From Ophiura sarsii (taxonomy: Eukaryota > Echinodermata > Ophiuroidea > Amphilepidida > Ophiuridae): a DNA stretch of 64,000 nt. How positions within the stretch are numbered: the stretch's first letter is position 1; every line of letters starts with the position of its first letter. The stretch is taken from positions 24,682,234 to 24,746,233 of the forward strand of contig CM069456.1 of the NCBI GenBank assembly GCA_035610835.1, read 5' to 3'. Of this stretch, positions 26,341 to 38,300 are shown piece by piece. Both the position numbers and the translations under genes were made by a program. Under the pieces are notes generated by a model that saw nothing but the letters and a program-made list of their open reading frames with translations, made no database searches and was not told where the DNA came from.

Positions 26341-29300
26341 GTAAGTCAAAAAATGTTTCTGCCACAATTTGTTTTAGACATAATTCAACCAAACCTGTGC
26401 ACTTCTCAGTGATTGATTATTTTTCAGGGCATATTTGTAATGAATGTTTGGCCACACCTGGGAAATCACTCCCTGGTTCAGCTAGGGCAGCATATACCCA
26501 TCTGCTATTATTGCGCTTTTTAAAAGATAGTTTTAACAAGACTCCAGTGTTCAATTTTCAGATGACAATCTTGTATTGTTCTCTCACAAAAAATTGAATT
26601 AAAATAAGCTGGGTTTTCTTATGAATAGTATCTTTCAAGAATTTTGCTTAAAATCTTCATTTGATTTGAATAGAGTTCAATTGAAGCAAAAGCCTCTAAC
26701 ATAACAATTAACATAACAAGGAACATTAATGTAGTACTCATACGCTCACATTATGCAAATGGAACCAAAGTAAGAACATTATAAAAAGAAGGTTAAACAT
26801 TTCTTGCACTGTAACGGTGGAATAAATTACTTTTTAACATCTTCTTAAAATCAGTCGGTCACTCTGACTCTGCAATAGATGTCCTGACAACTTTAAGAGA
26901 TATATTTTTCTTTGGGATTGTTGGAAGCAGTAATAATCCTTATACATTAAAAAGAAATCAAAATGTTCAAGATTTTCAACAAACTCTTTGTATTTTTATG
27001 TCCTGCTCTCATTGTTTGTGATGACTTACAGTGTGTTAAATGGTGCATGATGTTTTGGATTTATTACAGATTCAATAATGGTTGCCAACCTGAGAAAGCT
27101 GCATCAATCACTGAGCATTCAACTACCGTACAGTCTACAAAGTTTGGAAAGGATACAACATCATATCGACCCTATCCCAATCATGTCAAGGTAATACTAA
27201 TCAAAGTGAATCATTTGTACAGTGTGTCCCAAATGTTTCGAGAACTTTTTCACGCTTTATATTTCTGTTAAGAATAATTAGCAGTATCAAACTGAAAATA
27301 AAGGGGTCAATAAAAGTAAGTCCCCCCTAAAATTTGATCACGTTGTTTACATAACTCTACACACAATTAAACGTTTTGAGAGATTGAAATACTTTATTAT
27401 GAAAAGCAAAAACACTTGGCTACACATCGAAAGTTTCTCCATTTCAATATCATTATTACTTTTCCCAAAATAGTCACATTTCACAAAAATGATGTTTTTA
27501 AAAAAAAGTGGCACTTTTCAAGATTCTATACGAGTTTGTATGCATAAATCCACCCACAATAAGGCGTTTTGAAAGATTGAAAAGGAACAACCCTTGGCTA
27601 CCCACACAAAGTTTCCCCTTTTCAATATCATGCTTACTTTTCCCAAAACTGTCACGTTTCCCCAAAATGATGTTTTCCGAAAAGTAGCACTTTTCAACGA
27701 TACAGGGAAGTTATTGTCATGAATGGTGGACACTATTATAATTATCATGTATGAAATAAAATCATTTTATTTATAATTTTAATTAAGGACCAGCTAAAGA
27801 AAGAAAAGACTTTCTTTTAATTGAAAAATAAAGGCAATTGAAATTAATTTTAACAGTACTGGAGACATTATACAATATATTGTTGCAACTTTCATGCAAA
27901 ATGTGATTGTGTTTGGAGAATTGAACATGCCATTGAAAAAAAACTACTTTTGATGGGTATAGCCTTTTCAGAAGCGTTTCAAATTGTCAATACATACATT
28001 TGTGTGTGGAGTTATGCAAACAAATGTGATCAAATTTTAGGGGGGGGGACTTACTTTTTTTTACCCCCTTATATTTGGATAGCGACATTTTGTATAACTA
28101 TTTTGATACCAAACTTGTCCCCTTTTCTGAGGCTCCTTAATATATAATATTTGCTGACAGGTTTGGTCACATAACTCACAATTCCATACATTTGTAAACT
28201 TGCAGGATGCCAGGTGTGTGTAGTTGTAATCACATGCTCCAGGTTCATCTCATTCCACTCATGTTGATTTTTGCAAAAAAGCTTTCACTTATTACATTTT
28301 ATTGTAACATTAATAACATTTGATTTGGAATTTTAAAAAATCACCTTTGACAAACTTTCTCTTCACTACCTCCCTCTCTCAGGGTGGTTCAAAAAAAAAA
28401 GTTAACCCACATCTGAAAGCCATTTTCTTCTATTTGCTAATTCATGTTTATAACTATGTACTGAATGTAATGTCTTTTCCAAATTTACAGGTTTTTACTT
28501 TAACACTTTCCACGCGGCTATTATGTTACGCACCATATACAAAACAGATTTTTTCAGAAACCTTTGCCAACTCTCAAAGTCTATCTCAAAAGTTACTGAA
28601 CAAATACTAGGCATTAGTTGTATGCATTTTACATGGGGATTATAAATATTTTAAACAGTTCGCCATCGTGGGTAGAAAAGAGACAATAATAGGAAAACGA
28701 TCTCGCCCGGGAGTCGAACCCAGGAACTGTTGCTTGCTTGGCAACTGCCTTATCCATTGGGCCGTCCTCCCTGTAGAGGAAAATACATAGAAATAATAGG
28801 CATATACGACGGGTATTATAAACAAATTATAAATATTTTAAAGAGGTTCGCCGTCGCGGGTAGAAAAGAGACAATAATAGGAAAACGATCTCTCCCGGGA
28901 GTCGAACCCAGGATCTGTTGCTTGCTTGGCAACTGCCTTATCCATTGGGCCACAAGACCTCGCATGGTAATAAAGCATCTGAAATTCAAACCTAAAGCGA
29001 TCTCGTTTCCCAGTCTCCTGCCACAAGTATTACCCGGAGTAGCTCGGGCCTATACAAGTGTAAATAATCAAGTGCCGTCCTCCCTGTAGAGGAAAATATA
29101 TAGAAATAATAGGCATATACGACGGGTATTAAACAATTTATAAATATTTTAAACAGGTTCGCCGTCGTGGGTAGAAAAGAGACAATAATAGGAAAACTAT
29201 CTCGCCCGGGAGTCGAACCCAGGATCTGTTGCTTGCTTGGCAACTGCCTTATCCATTGGGCCACAAGACCTCGCATGGTAAAACATCTGAAATTCAAATT

Positions 29301-32300
29301 AAACCTAAGCGATCTCGTTTCCCAGTCTCCTGCCACAAGTATTACCCGGAGTAGCTCGGGCCTATACAAGTGTAAATAATCAAGTGCCGTCCTCCCTGTA
29401 GAGGAAAATACATAGAAATAATAGGCATATACGACGGGTATTAAACACATTATAAATATTTTAAACAGGTTCGCCGTCGTGGGGATTCCAAATATGGTAA
29501 TGAAATTCAACAATTTTGACATTTTTGAAACATTTTGTGACATTTTGGAATGTCGTCTGCAGGTGCCTGCCCCGTGGAAAGTGTTAACATTTGTAATTTC
29601 TATTTTAAACATTTTGTCATATCTTATACCTTGATTATTTGCAGATTGTCACCAAATGTTGCCAGTGTGTCATACAAACGAGCCAGACATATTGTGAAGA
29701 AAATTCTAACAAGAATGTGTAGTGAGCAGTCCAGTCTCACCCAAAATGTTGATGTTGGTCTGGGATATACAATAGGTAAGATTTATATGAAATATGTGAC
29801 CAGTCACATCAAAATGTACATGTTGGAGGCCCTAGTCAACTCTGAATAATTAGGCACATAAAAACAGGTTTGTCTCAAAGGCTTCAAAATCGGGCAACGC
29901 ACACGGTTTTTTGTCTTCCATTTTTTTTTTTTTTACATTTTTTTTATTTGTGTATCAAGTTTTACTCTTACTATTTGCAAGCATTGACACTTTCTTATAT
30001 TGTTTTTTTCTATTTTAAATTAATGTTCTGTAAAGAACAATTGTGCAGCTTTTTTGGAAAAATGAGTCATGTAAAAGTTTGAGAAAAGGAATATCTGTCG
30101 ATATTTTTAATAAAAACTTGAAATAAAAATTCCTGCATTTCAGACGCAGCATTTTTGGCATTTCAAAACCAATGCGCAAGCAAGCTTTGAGACAAACCTA
30201 TTTTTTTGTTTGGCCTTATTGGTTTGACCTAAGGGACCGTTCATTATTTATGGTGGAGGGGGGTTGGGTAAAATATAGGGGGGGTCATGTAACTTTCATA
30301 TGTTGAAATAGGGGGAGTTATGTAACTTTTTATTCTTAAACAGGGGGGTTGTGTAACTTTTTTAAACTAAGATGGTGGTGATTAGGGTGATTTTAGAAGC
30401 TATTTTGGAGTGTAAATGCCAATTTTTTGTGCGCTTTGCGCACATTTTCTTACAACCTTTCAACTTCAAAACATGTAGGCTACTTATGATGACACTACAT
30501 GTACTTTCGTACAGCAAATCTTATTTGTGCACGCCCTGCTCGGACGATCTGTTGGAAAAACACCTATATAAACGTCAATGGTTGAAAACATTAGAGCCAT
30601 AAAAAACATGTTAATAGCCTAGGCCTATGTTCCAAAAACCAATTTGATTAAAAACGGTAATTTCTTGCATGCTTTTCACCTCGTCTCACTCTCAGCTCTG
30701 CACCAAAGCTCACAAGAATATTTCATACGTTTTTGTCTGGATGTTCTAACTTTTTTTCGGGTTATAAAGACTCACAAAACACCCAAAATGTATAAATATA
30801 TGACAAATGTTCCGCCTCGCTACGCTCGCAATGTAGTAAGTCATTAAATTATTGGCCGTTCAGAGACACAACCAACGAATCCATGGACAAAAGAAAAATA
30901 CATCCCCTAAGTATGTGACAAGTTGATTTTGAGGGGGAGGGGGGGGGGGGGGGGGTTGTGTACAAATCTATTGGTTAGTAGGGGGGGTCATGTAATTTTC
31001 AGTTTCAGCTGTAGGGGGGGTTAGGTAATTTTGACATACGAGTCTCGAATTTGTCCCAACCCCCCCTCCACCATAAATAATGAACGGTCCCTAAAAGAGA
31101 ACATTTGATAAGTTTTGTAATAATTCCATGTTAAGGGTAATCTGATTTTGTAACTGCAAGATAGGATTTCGTGGAAGGTATTGTTTTCTTATATTTTCTA
31201 AATATTGAACCAAATATATTGACCTCCATCTCAAAACTGTGTTTGCCGAAAACTTGTTCTTTTTGATGTGACTGGTCACATATTCAGAGAATACAAGTAT
31301 TGTTTTTATTATCCCCCTGGTTTGTAAAACCAGAAGGGGATTTTGTCATCATGTCAATGTGCGTGCGTATGTAGGGGTGTGTGTATGTGGGGGTGTGTGG
31401 ATGTGTGTGCCTTTTGGTTAGCCTTTTTTTCCAAATGCTGTATCTGTTGAAAGGATGGACGGATTGACTTCAAACCTTCAGTGATGGGTAGGCCATGGTC
31501 AAACACTGTAGCTGCTTGTTTGGGGGTCTAATTTGCAAAGGTCATCTGAGGTCAAAGGTCATTTAGAGGTCAAATCGTAAAAGTTGCCCGATTGACTTCA
31601 AACTTGGAGAAAAGAAACATGAACACCGGGTGAACATTGTTTAAAATAAATTAGAGGTCATCCAAGGTCATCTGAGGTCAAAGGTCATCCAGAGGTCAAA
31701 TTTTAAAAGTTGCCCGATTGACGTCAAACTTGGAGACAAGAAACATGAACACCGGGTGAACATGTCTAAAATAAATTAGAGGTCATCTGAGGTCAAAGGT
31801 CATCCAGAGGTCAAATCGTAAAAGTTGCCCGATCGACGTCAAACTTGGAGACAAGAAACATGAACACTGGGGAACATGTCTAAAATAAATTAGAGGTCAT
31901 CCGAGGTCATCCGAGGTCAACGGTCATTAGAGGTCAACCAAGGTCAAAGGTCAACAAGAGGTTAATTTGTGCAATGAACACCGTGGGAACATGTAAACAA
32001 ATAATTAGAGGTCATCTGAGGTCAAAGGTCATCCAGAGGTCAAATCGTTAAAGTTGACCGATTGACCTCAAACTTGGAGAAAAGAAACATAAACACCGGG
32101 GGAACATGACCCATATATGACCGTTGACCTCATTTAGTTGATCTCCCAGCCAGGGGGATTCGCAAGTCGTGACTTGCAGTATTTTTTAACATCTATCATG
32201 TCATATCACATGGCAACTGTATTATTTGAGGATATCAAGGGGCAGCTAAGCTAAACCAAAATAGTGCTTTTGCTGGTGTTAATTGACATGGCAGATGCAT

Positions 32301-35300
32301 TCATTAATGCAGGCGTCTTTAGTATGTTGGACTGCGTTTCTCTGCATTGTTACATGTATGTGGCGCAATTCATTGTCCAGTAGCGTGTACAAGTCATGCA
32401 AGTCACTCCATGGCAACCGGTCAGCTTTCGGCACGAGATCACTCAATATACAAAATCACACAATATTACAAAGGAAAGAATGAATGAAAATGCAGCAAGT
32501 TTGAAGAATTACACCCACACAAAATCCGCTATGGCTTGATAGAAACAGCTCCATCTCCTGACATTCAGAAATGAATGCTCTTCCTCAAATAGATTGGACC
32601 ATTCCATTTATTATAAACTACAGGGTGTCCCTAAAAAAAGGGTGCACATGTTTGCGCAACTTGTTGACCATGAAGTCCTAAAGTTTGATGTAATATGGTA
32701 ATACATACGGAAAGGGAAAACACTCAGCTTTCAGATGCCGTTTATTTGATCTGATTTGGATTTCAAATCCCCGCCGGTGAATGTCCTTGCTTATTTTTCG
32801 TTGGGACATTCGCCGGTGGTTGTTATTATTTGTTTGTTATATTGTCTATTGTAAACACCGTGGGTTGGTAAACTGCTTTATATTATATTATATATATGAT
32901 ATAAAACATTATTATATGATTTATTTATTCAGTTTCCTCTTGTCATCACGTTTGTGATCCCTGCGGTGTTTGGCCAAATGTCTCATGTTATCGTGCTGTG
33001 TGTATTGTATAACCCCGTCGCTTATTCACTTAGCACTGATTCAAATTGCCGTTTATCAGCAAGTTATCGGTGGCCTAGTGGTTAAGGCGCCCGTCTAGAG
33101 ATCGGGAGACCGGGGTTCAAATCCCCGCCGGTGAATGTCCTTGCTTATTTTTCGTTGGGACATTCGCCGGTGGTTGTTATTATTTGTTTGTTATATTGTC
33201 TATTGTAAACACCGTGGGTTGGTAAACTGCTTTATATTATATTATATATATGATATAAAACATTATTATATGATTTATTTATTCAGTTTCCTCTTGTCAT
33301 CACGTTTGTGATCCCTGCGGTGTTTGGCCAAATGTCTCATGTTATCGTGCTGTGTGTATTGTATAACCCCGTCGCTTATTCACTTAGCACTGATTCAAAT
33401 TGCCGTTTATCAGCAAGTTATCGGTGGCCTAGTGGTTAAGGCGCCCGTCTAGAGATCGGGAGACCGGGGTTCAAATCCCCGCCGGTGAATGTCCTTGCTT
33501 ATTTTTCGTTGGGACATTCGCCGGTGGTTGTTATTATTTGTTTGTTATATTGTCTATTGTAAACACCGTGGGTTGGTAAACTGCTTTATATTATATTATA
33601 TATATGATATAAAACATTATTATATGATTTATTTATTCAGTTTCCTCTTGTCATCACGTTTGTGATCCCTGCGGTGTTTGGCCAAATGTCTCATGTTATC
33701 GTGCTGTGTGTATTGTATAACCCCGTCGCTTATTCACTTAGCACTGATTCAAATTGCCGTTTATCAGCAAGTTATCGGTGGCCTAGTGGTTAAGGCGCCC
33801 GTCTAGAGATCGGGAGACCGGGGTTCAAATCCCCGCCGGTGAATGTCCTTGCTTATTTTTCGTTGGGACATTCGCCGGTGGTTGTTATTATTTGTTTGTT
33901 ATATTGTCTATTGTAAACACCGTGGGTTGGTAAACTGCTTTATATTATATTATATATATGATATAAAACATTATTATATGATTTATTTATTCAGTTTCCT
34001 CTTGTCATCACGTTTGTGATCCCTGCGGTGTTTGGCCAAATGTCTCATGTTATCGTGCTGTGTGTATTGTATAACCCCGTCGCTTATTCACTTAGCACTG
34101 ATTCAAATTGCCGTTTATCAGCAAGTTATCGGTGGCCTAGTGGTTAAGGCGCCCGTCTAGAGATCGGGAGACCGGGGTTCAAATCCCCGCCGGTGAATGT
34201 CCTTGCTTATTTTTCGTTGGGACATTCGCCGGTGGTTGTTATTATTTGTTTGTTATATTGTCTATTGTAAACACCGTGGGTTGGTAAACTGCTTTATATT
34301 ATATTATATATATGATATAAAACATTATTATATGATTTATTTATTCAGTTTCCTCTTGTCATCACGTTTGTGATCCCTGCGGTGTTTGGCCAAATGTCTC
34401 ATGTTATCGTGCTGTGTGTATTGTATAACCCCGTCGCTTATTCACTTAGCACTGATTCAAATTGCCGTTTATCAGCAAGTTATCGGTGGCCTAGTGGTTA
34501 AGGCGCCCGTCTAGAGATCGGGAGACCGGGGTTCAAATCCCCGCCGGTGAATGTCCTTGCTTATTTTTCGTTGGGACATTCGCCGGTGGTTGTTATTATT
34601 TGTTTGTTATATTGTCTATTGTAAACACCGTGGGTTGGTAAACTGCTTTATATTATATTATATATATGATATAAAACATTATTATATGATTTATTTATTC
34701 AGTTTCCTCTTGTCATCACGTTTGTGATCCCTGCGGTGTTTGGCCAAATGTCTCATGTTATCGTGCTGTGTGTATTGTATAACCCCGTCGCTTATTCACT
34801 TAGCACTGATTCAAATTGCCGTTTATCAGCAAGTTATCGGTGGCCTAGTGGTTAAGGCGCCCGTCTAGAGATCGGGAGACCGGGGTTCAAATCCCCGCCG
34901 GTGAATGTCCTTGCTTATTTTTCGTTGGGACATTCGCCGGTGGTTGTTATTATTTGTTTGTTATATTGTCTATTGTAAACACCGTGGGTTGGTAAACTGC
35001 TTTATATTATATTATATATATGATATAAAACATTATTATATGATTTGGATTTGTCAATCCTGAGATATACCCAATTTATCAAAGCTACCCAAAATCGATG
35101 TTGTGCCATTTTTACAGAAACAATGATTATGAGCGTCAAAACGATACAAACATTGGTCTATCCATGGGCATCAATCGTCTTGAAACATTGGGGTGTGAAT
35201 TTGACTAGAATTGTTTAAAAGAGGCTGAGGAACAAAAATGATGTCCTTGGCATATGTGGTAAGGGATTTCTACGAGCTGTTATTCTGGGATCCCTCTGAA

Positions 35301-38300
35301 GTGCACTCCGCACGTTTTCAATGTGTTACTGTGTCCTGCCACTTTTCATATCTTAGTCTTCCAGAATGTTCTTTATTCATATTGGTGCTTGTATACCATC
35401 TACCAAGTATTTCCAATACTCCTTAGGTGTACTCCTAGATGGTACGTGAGTGTTATTAGGAAATGAATGGCAAACTCTCCGGTGACTTCTGGTGGACTTC
35501 TCGTTTCATGATATTTTAAAACCATGAACACCCTCTTCTAATGAATTGAGGCCGCACCCAGCCATATAGACGTCTGTCTTGCTTTGAAAATGTAGGCCTA
35601 ATAACCATTTTGTGAAACCTCGTCAAAAGGACTGGTTCGAATCATGTAACAAACATCTTTATTATTCAGTTCTGCCTGGATACACAGGCAGCACTCATTC
35701 TATTATTTAATCTCAATACAAAAATGTTATTTTGCATAACACTGGTGAAGGGCAATCGTACAAGTGGAAGTTGTATCTTAGGAGTAACCCTTTGAAACTG
35801 TAAAGTGGCACAACATCGATTCTGGGTAGCTCTAGTTAATTGACCATATCTCAATTAAGCAGCATCTGAAAGCCAGGAGTGTGGTCTTTCAATATATGTC
35901 AACATCTTATACCAAATGTTAGAACTTCATGGTCAACAAGTTGGGTAAACATGTGCACCTTTTTTTTAGGGACACCCGGTACACCTTACACAAAAAGTTC
36001 CAGACCAGGTGCTTTGATGCTGGCTATTCAAAATCAATAATAGGTACCTAAAATCTGATACATACATTTAATGAGCAAATTTCTTCTCCGTAGTGTGATA
36101 CCTCATTCATAAAATTTGAATGGATACTTTTCAAGTTATGATGATTTCCAATCAACAAAACCCATTGTTTTATATACCTGATAACAATGAGAACTTTCTC
36201 TTCCACTCGCCCACCCCTTCCCCAAATCCAAACAATAAATAATACTTTTCCTATTAAAATTGCTTATTTTACCGCTTTTCCTAATGAAATTGTTTATTTG
36301 ACTGCTTTTCCTATTAAAATTGTTTATTATAATTGTAATGACCGCATCCTCTACTATCTCATCAACATTGCAGCCCTTTTATGGCAAAAGAATGTATCTT
36401 ATATGTAGTTTCCTAACAGTATACTTCCTTTTAACATAATCAAAGTTAGCTTTTTCTCCATAAATCATGTAGTGGTAAAAGGCAGTATATTACTTTTATT
36501 GTCTTTACAAGTTGCAACCTTTTCCTAAGTGAGGATTATTGAACCAAGTTAACACAATCCATGTTAAAAGGAAGTGTATCATAAGGAAAGTACATCTAAG
36601 ATACATCCTTTTGCCATAAAAGGGCTGATTGACAAATAATTGCCTTGATATCAAAAACTGTCTGTATGAGTCTGCATGCAGAATACTAATGTTTTCCAAA
36701 TGTGAGTGAGCTTATAAAACTATTTCAATATTAGTATTTATGATAATTTTACTATAAGGCTGGTCATGAAGTCATATCCACTCAATCCTTCACAAGCAGG
36801 CGAGACACGCTGTTCAAGAACCGCCTTGTTTGATCAAGGTATCCACCTTTGAATACTAGTACTCCCCTCCCCGGGTGCATATGCAGTGTCACGCTCACAA
36901 ACAGACAAATAACATTGCCGGGAACAGTTATAGACTGTCAATAAATGCGTATGTGTTGTTTCAAGAGAAATTAGACAAATCAATGCACGCGCGCTGATGT
37001 TAATGAGATGTGTGAATAATGGCATGAACCCGAAGGGGGAGTGCTATTGTGAGCATATCAACATTTGCGCAAGTGCATTTATTTTTTTCATTTTTCGAGA
37101 AACAAAACATACGCATGTTTTGACCTAAATCATACACGGCACTATACCATCAAAATTCACAATTTGAGCATAATTTTGATCCAGTAAAAATGAATAAAAA
37201 CATGTAAACACGTTTGCTATGATCACCCGCAGTGAAAATCGGCGAACCCCAATTCCTGAACAACGAATCAAAACAAAGCGTGTAGTGTGCGCATTGAACA
37301 GCGCACACGCGGAGTGCATTACACACTTTTTATGCACTCCGCATATTTTAGTTTCTTGCTTCCTGATTGGTTCGACACTACTAAGAGTGTATGATTCTAA
37401 AAGAACATTGCCCAAGTTTGATAGATTTTTAAAAAAGTAATTAATGTTACTTTTGTTTATTTTGTTACAGATTTTGTGATTGACAATGGTGAATCAAGGT
37501 ATGAGTATTTAGATACCACCATTCATTAAACCACTTACGACAAATAAGTTGTTTCATCTTTGAATAGGTTCATCAGGATTGTAGATTGAAATGATAAAAA
37601 TGTTTTGTTGTACAAATCCAATTATCTACTCACATGCTAGACAGTCTCGTCTTCCCGTTAGAAAGACTTCTTCGGTAGTGACTTGATCCACTTGTTTTCC
37701 CCGCGAAATACCCTCGCGGTTGATGATTTTGGCCGTATCCAAATAGATTCTCTTATCCATCGCTTATGTTTAGGCAGGGGGCCAAAATTGAATTCCGCCA
37801 AAATCATCAACCACGTCAAGGGTATTTCGCGGGAAAACAAGTGGATCAAGTCACTACAGAAGAAGTCTTCCAAACAGGAAGACGAAACTGTCTAGCATGT
37901 GAGTAGATAATTGGATTTGTACAACAAAACATTTTTATCAAGTTGTTTCATGTAGTCCTACCTCCTCACTTTCTAGGCTAAGGTCAACTTTGTAATTTGT
38001 CAACCTAATTTAACCAACACATATAGTACACCATGTCGCCTAGCCATTCATCAAGGCTTTGTGGCGGTAAAATAGTGTGAGCACCCTCTATCAAATTTGT
38101 GGAATATAAGCCTTTCAGCAAATATTCTCTGTGTTATGTTTCGTATTGTTTTATGAACGATTTCGGCCGGAAAAATTGCGCTTGCTGATTGGTTGATAAT
38201 GATGTCATGCTATATTGGGAGACATCATCGGTACCAAGTGCTACCTTTATATGTCGTCGTCAATAGAATTAGGTGGAGCTAATCGTGTGTTACGATGACG

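Larger units (their letters stand above)
28642..29479 (-). repeat. Tandem array of tRNA-derived SINE units (~2.7 copies) nested in MITE X
   Basis: Three successive units share a tRNA-like head read on the minus strand and a body containing CTCCCTGTAGAGGAAAATA and GGCATATACGACGGGTATT. The period is 311 bp between heads 2 and 3. Unit 1 lacks about 125 bp between two GCC triplets, a likely microhomology deletion. A fourth unit begins and stops at GCCGTCG. TGGGGATT stands at both borders (28634-28641, 29480-29487) and uninterrupted MITE copies show the empty site, so the array was probably inserted as one piece. Confidence 0.75.
28503..29584. mobile_element. MITE family X copy 1 (ACACTTTCCACGCGGC ends), interrupted
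   Basis: Left end ACACTTTCCACGCGGC and right end CCCGTGGAAAGTGT are inverted and each abuts TA (28501-28502, 29585-29586), a Tc1/mariner-type signature. Without the inserted repeat array (28642-29479) the element would be about 244 bp, like the copies at 50042-50285 and 58932-59154. The right end lies 60 bases before FASTKD exon 3. Confidence 0.8.
32764..35046 (+). repeat. 354-bp tandem array, 6.5 units, each with a tRNA-like gene
   Basis: Exact 354-base periodicity; I see no difference between units. The array starts in mid tRNA (CAAATCCCCGCC) and ends in the AT-rich middle of a unit, so it holds six complete tRNA-like heads and seven 3' parts. TGATTTGGATTT stands at both borders (32752-32763 and 35041-35052), a 12-base target duplication compatible with LINE-type reverse transcription. 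Perfect identity means recent amplification or ongoing homogenisation. Confidence 0.9.
32621..35979. mobile_element. Second TACAGGGTGTCCC foldback element, split by a tRNA-headed array
   Basis: Left CAGGGTGTCCCTAAAAAAAG (after TA 32619-32620) pairs with right TTTTTTTTAGGGACACCC (before TA 35980-35981). Arm sequence such as GTTGACCATGAAGTCCTAAA and TTAGAACTTCATGGTCAAC matches the element at 21612. The left arm is broken at 32764 by a 2.28-kb tandem array. The host sequence resumes at 35053 with GTCAATCCTGAGATATA, in register with the unbroken relative. Interior 35110-35785 has no transposase frame. Confidence 0.85.

Noticed and set aside
28642..29479. CRISPR-like repeat-spacer structure
   Set aside because: Units are long, diverged and tRNA-headed, in an intron of an animal gene.
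28992..29612. 206-codon minus frame in FASTKD intron 2
   Set aside because: Runs antisense through MITE X and the tandem SINE units; its internal repeats are those of the SINE.
33064..34905. Six working tRNA-Ser(AGA) genes
   Set aside because: Good cloverleaf, but T at position 1, a T-T mismatch at 31-39 and a four-base variable loop are wrong for serine; kept as tRNA-like heads.
32764..35046. Retrozyme (hammerhead ribozyme circle) explanation for the 354-bp array
   Set aside because: The size and tandem form fit, but neither strand of the unit contains the CTGATGA core of a hammerhead.
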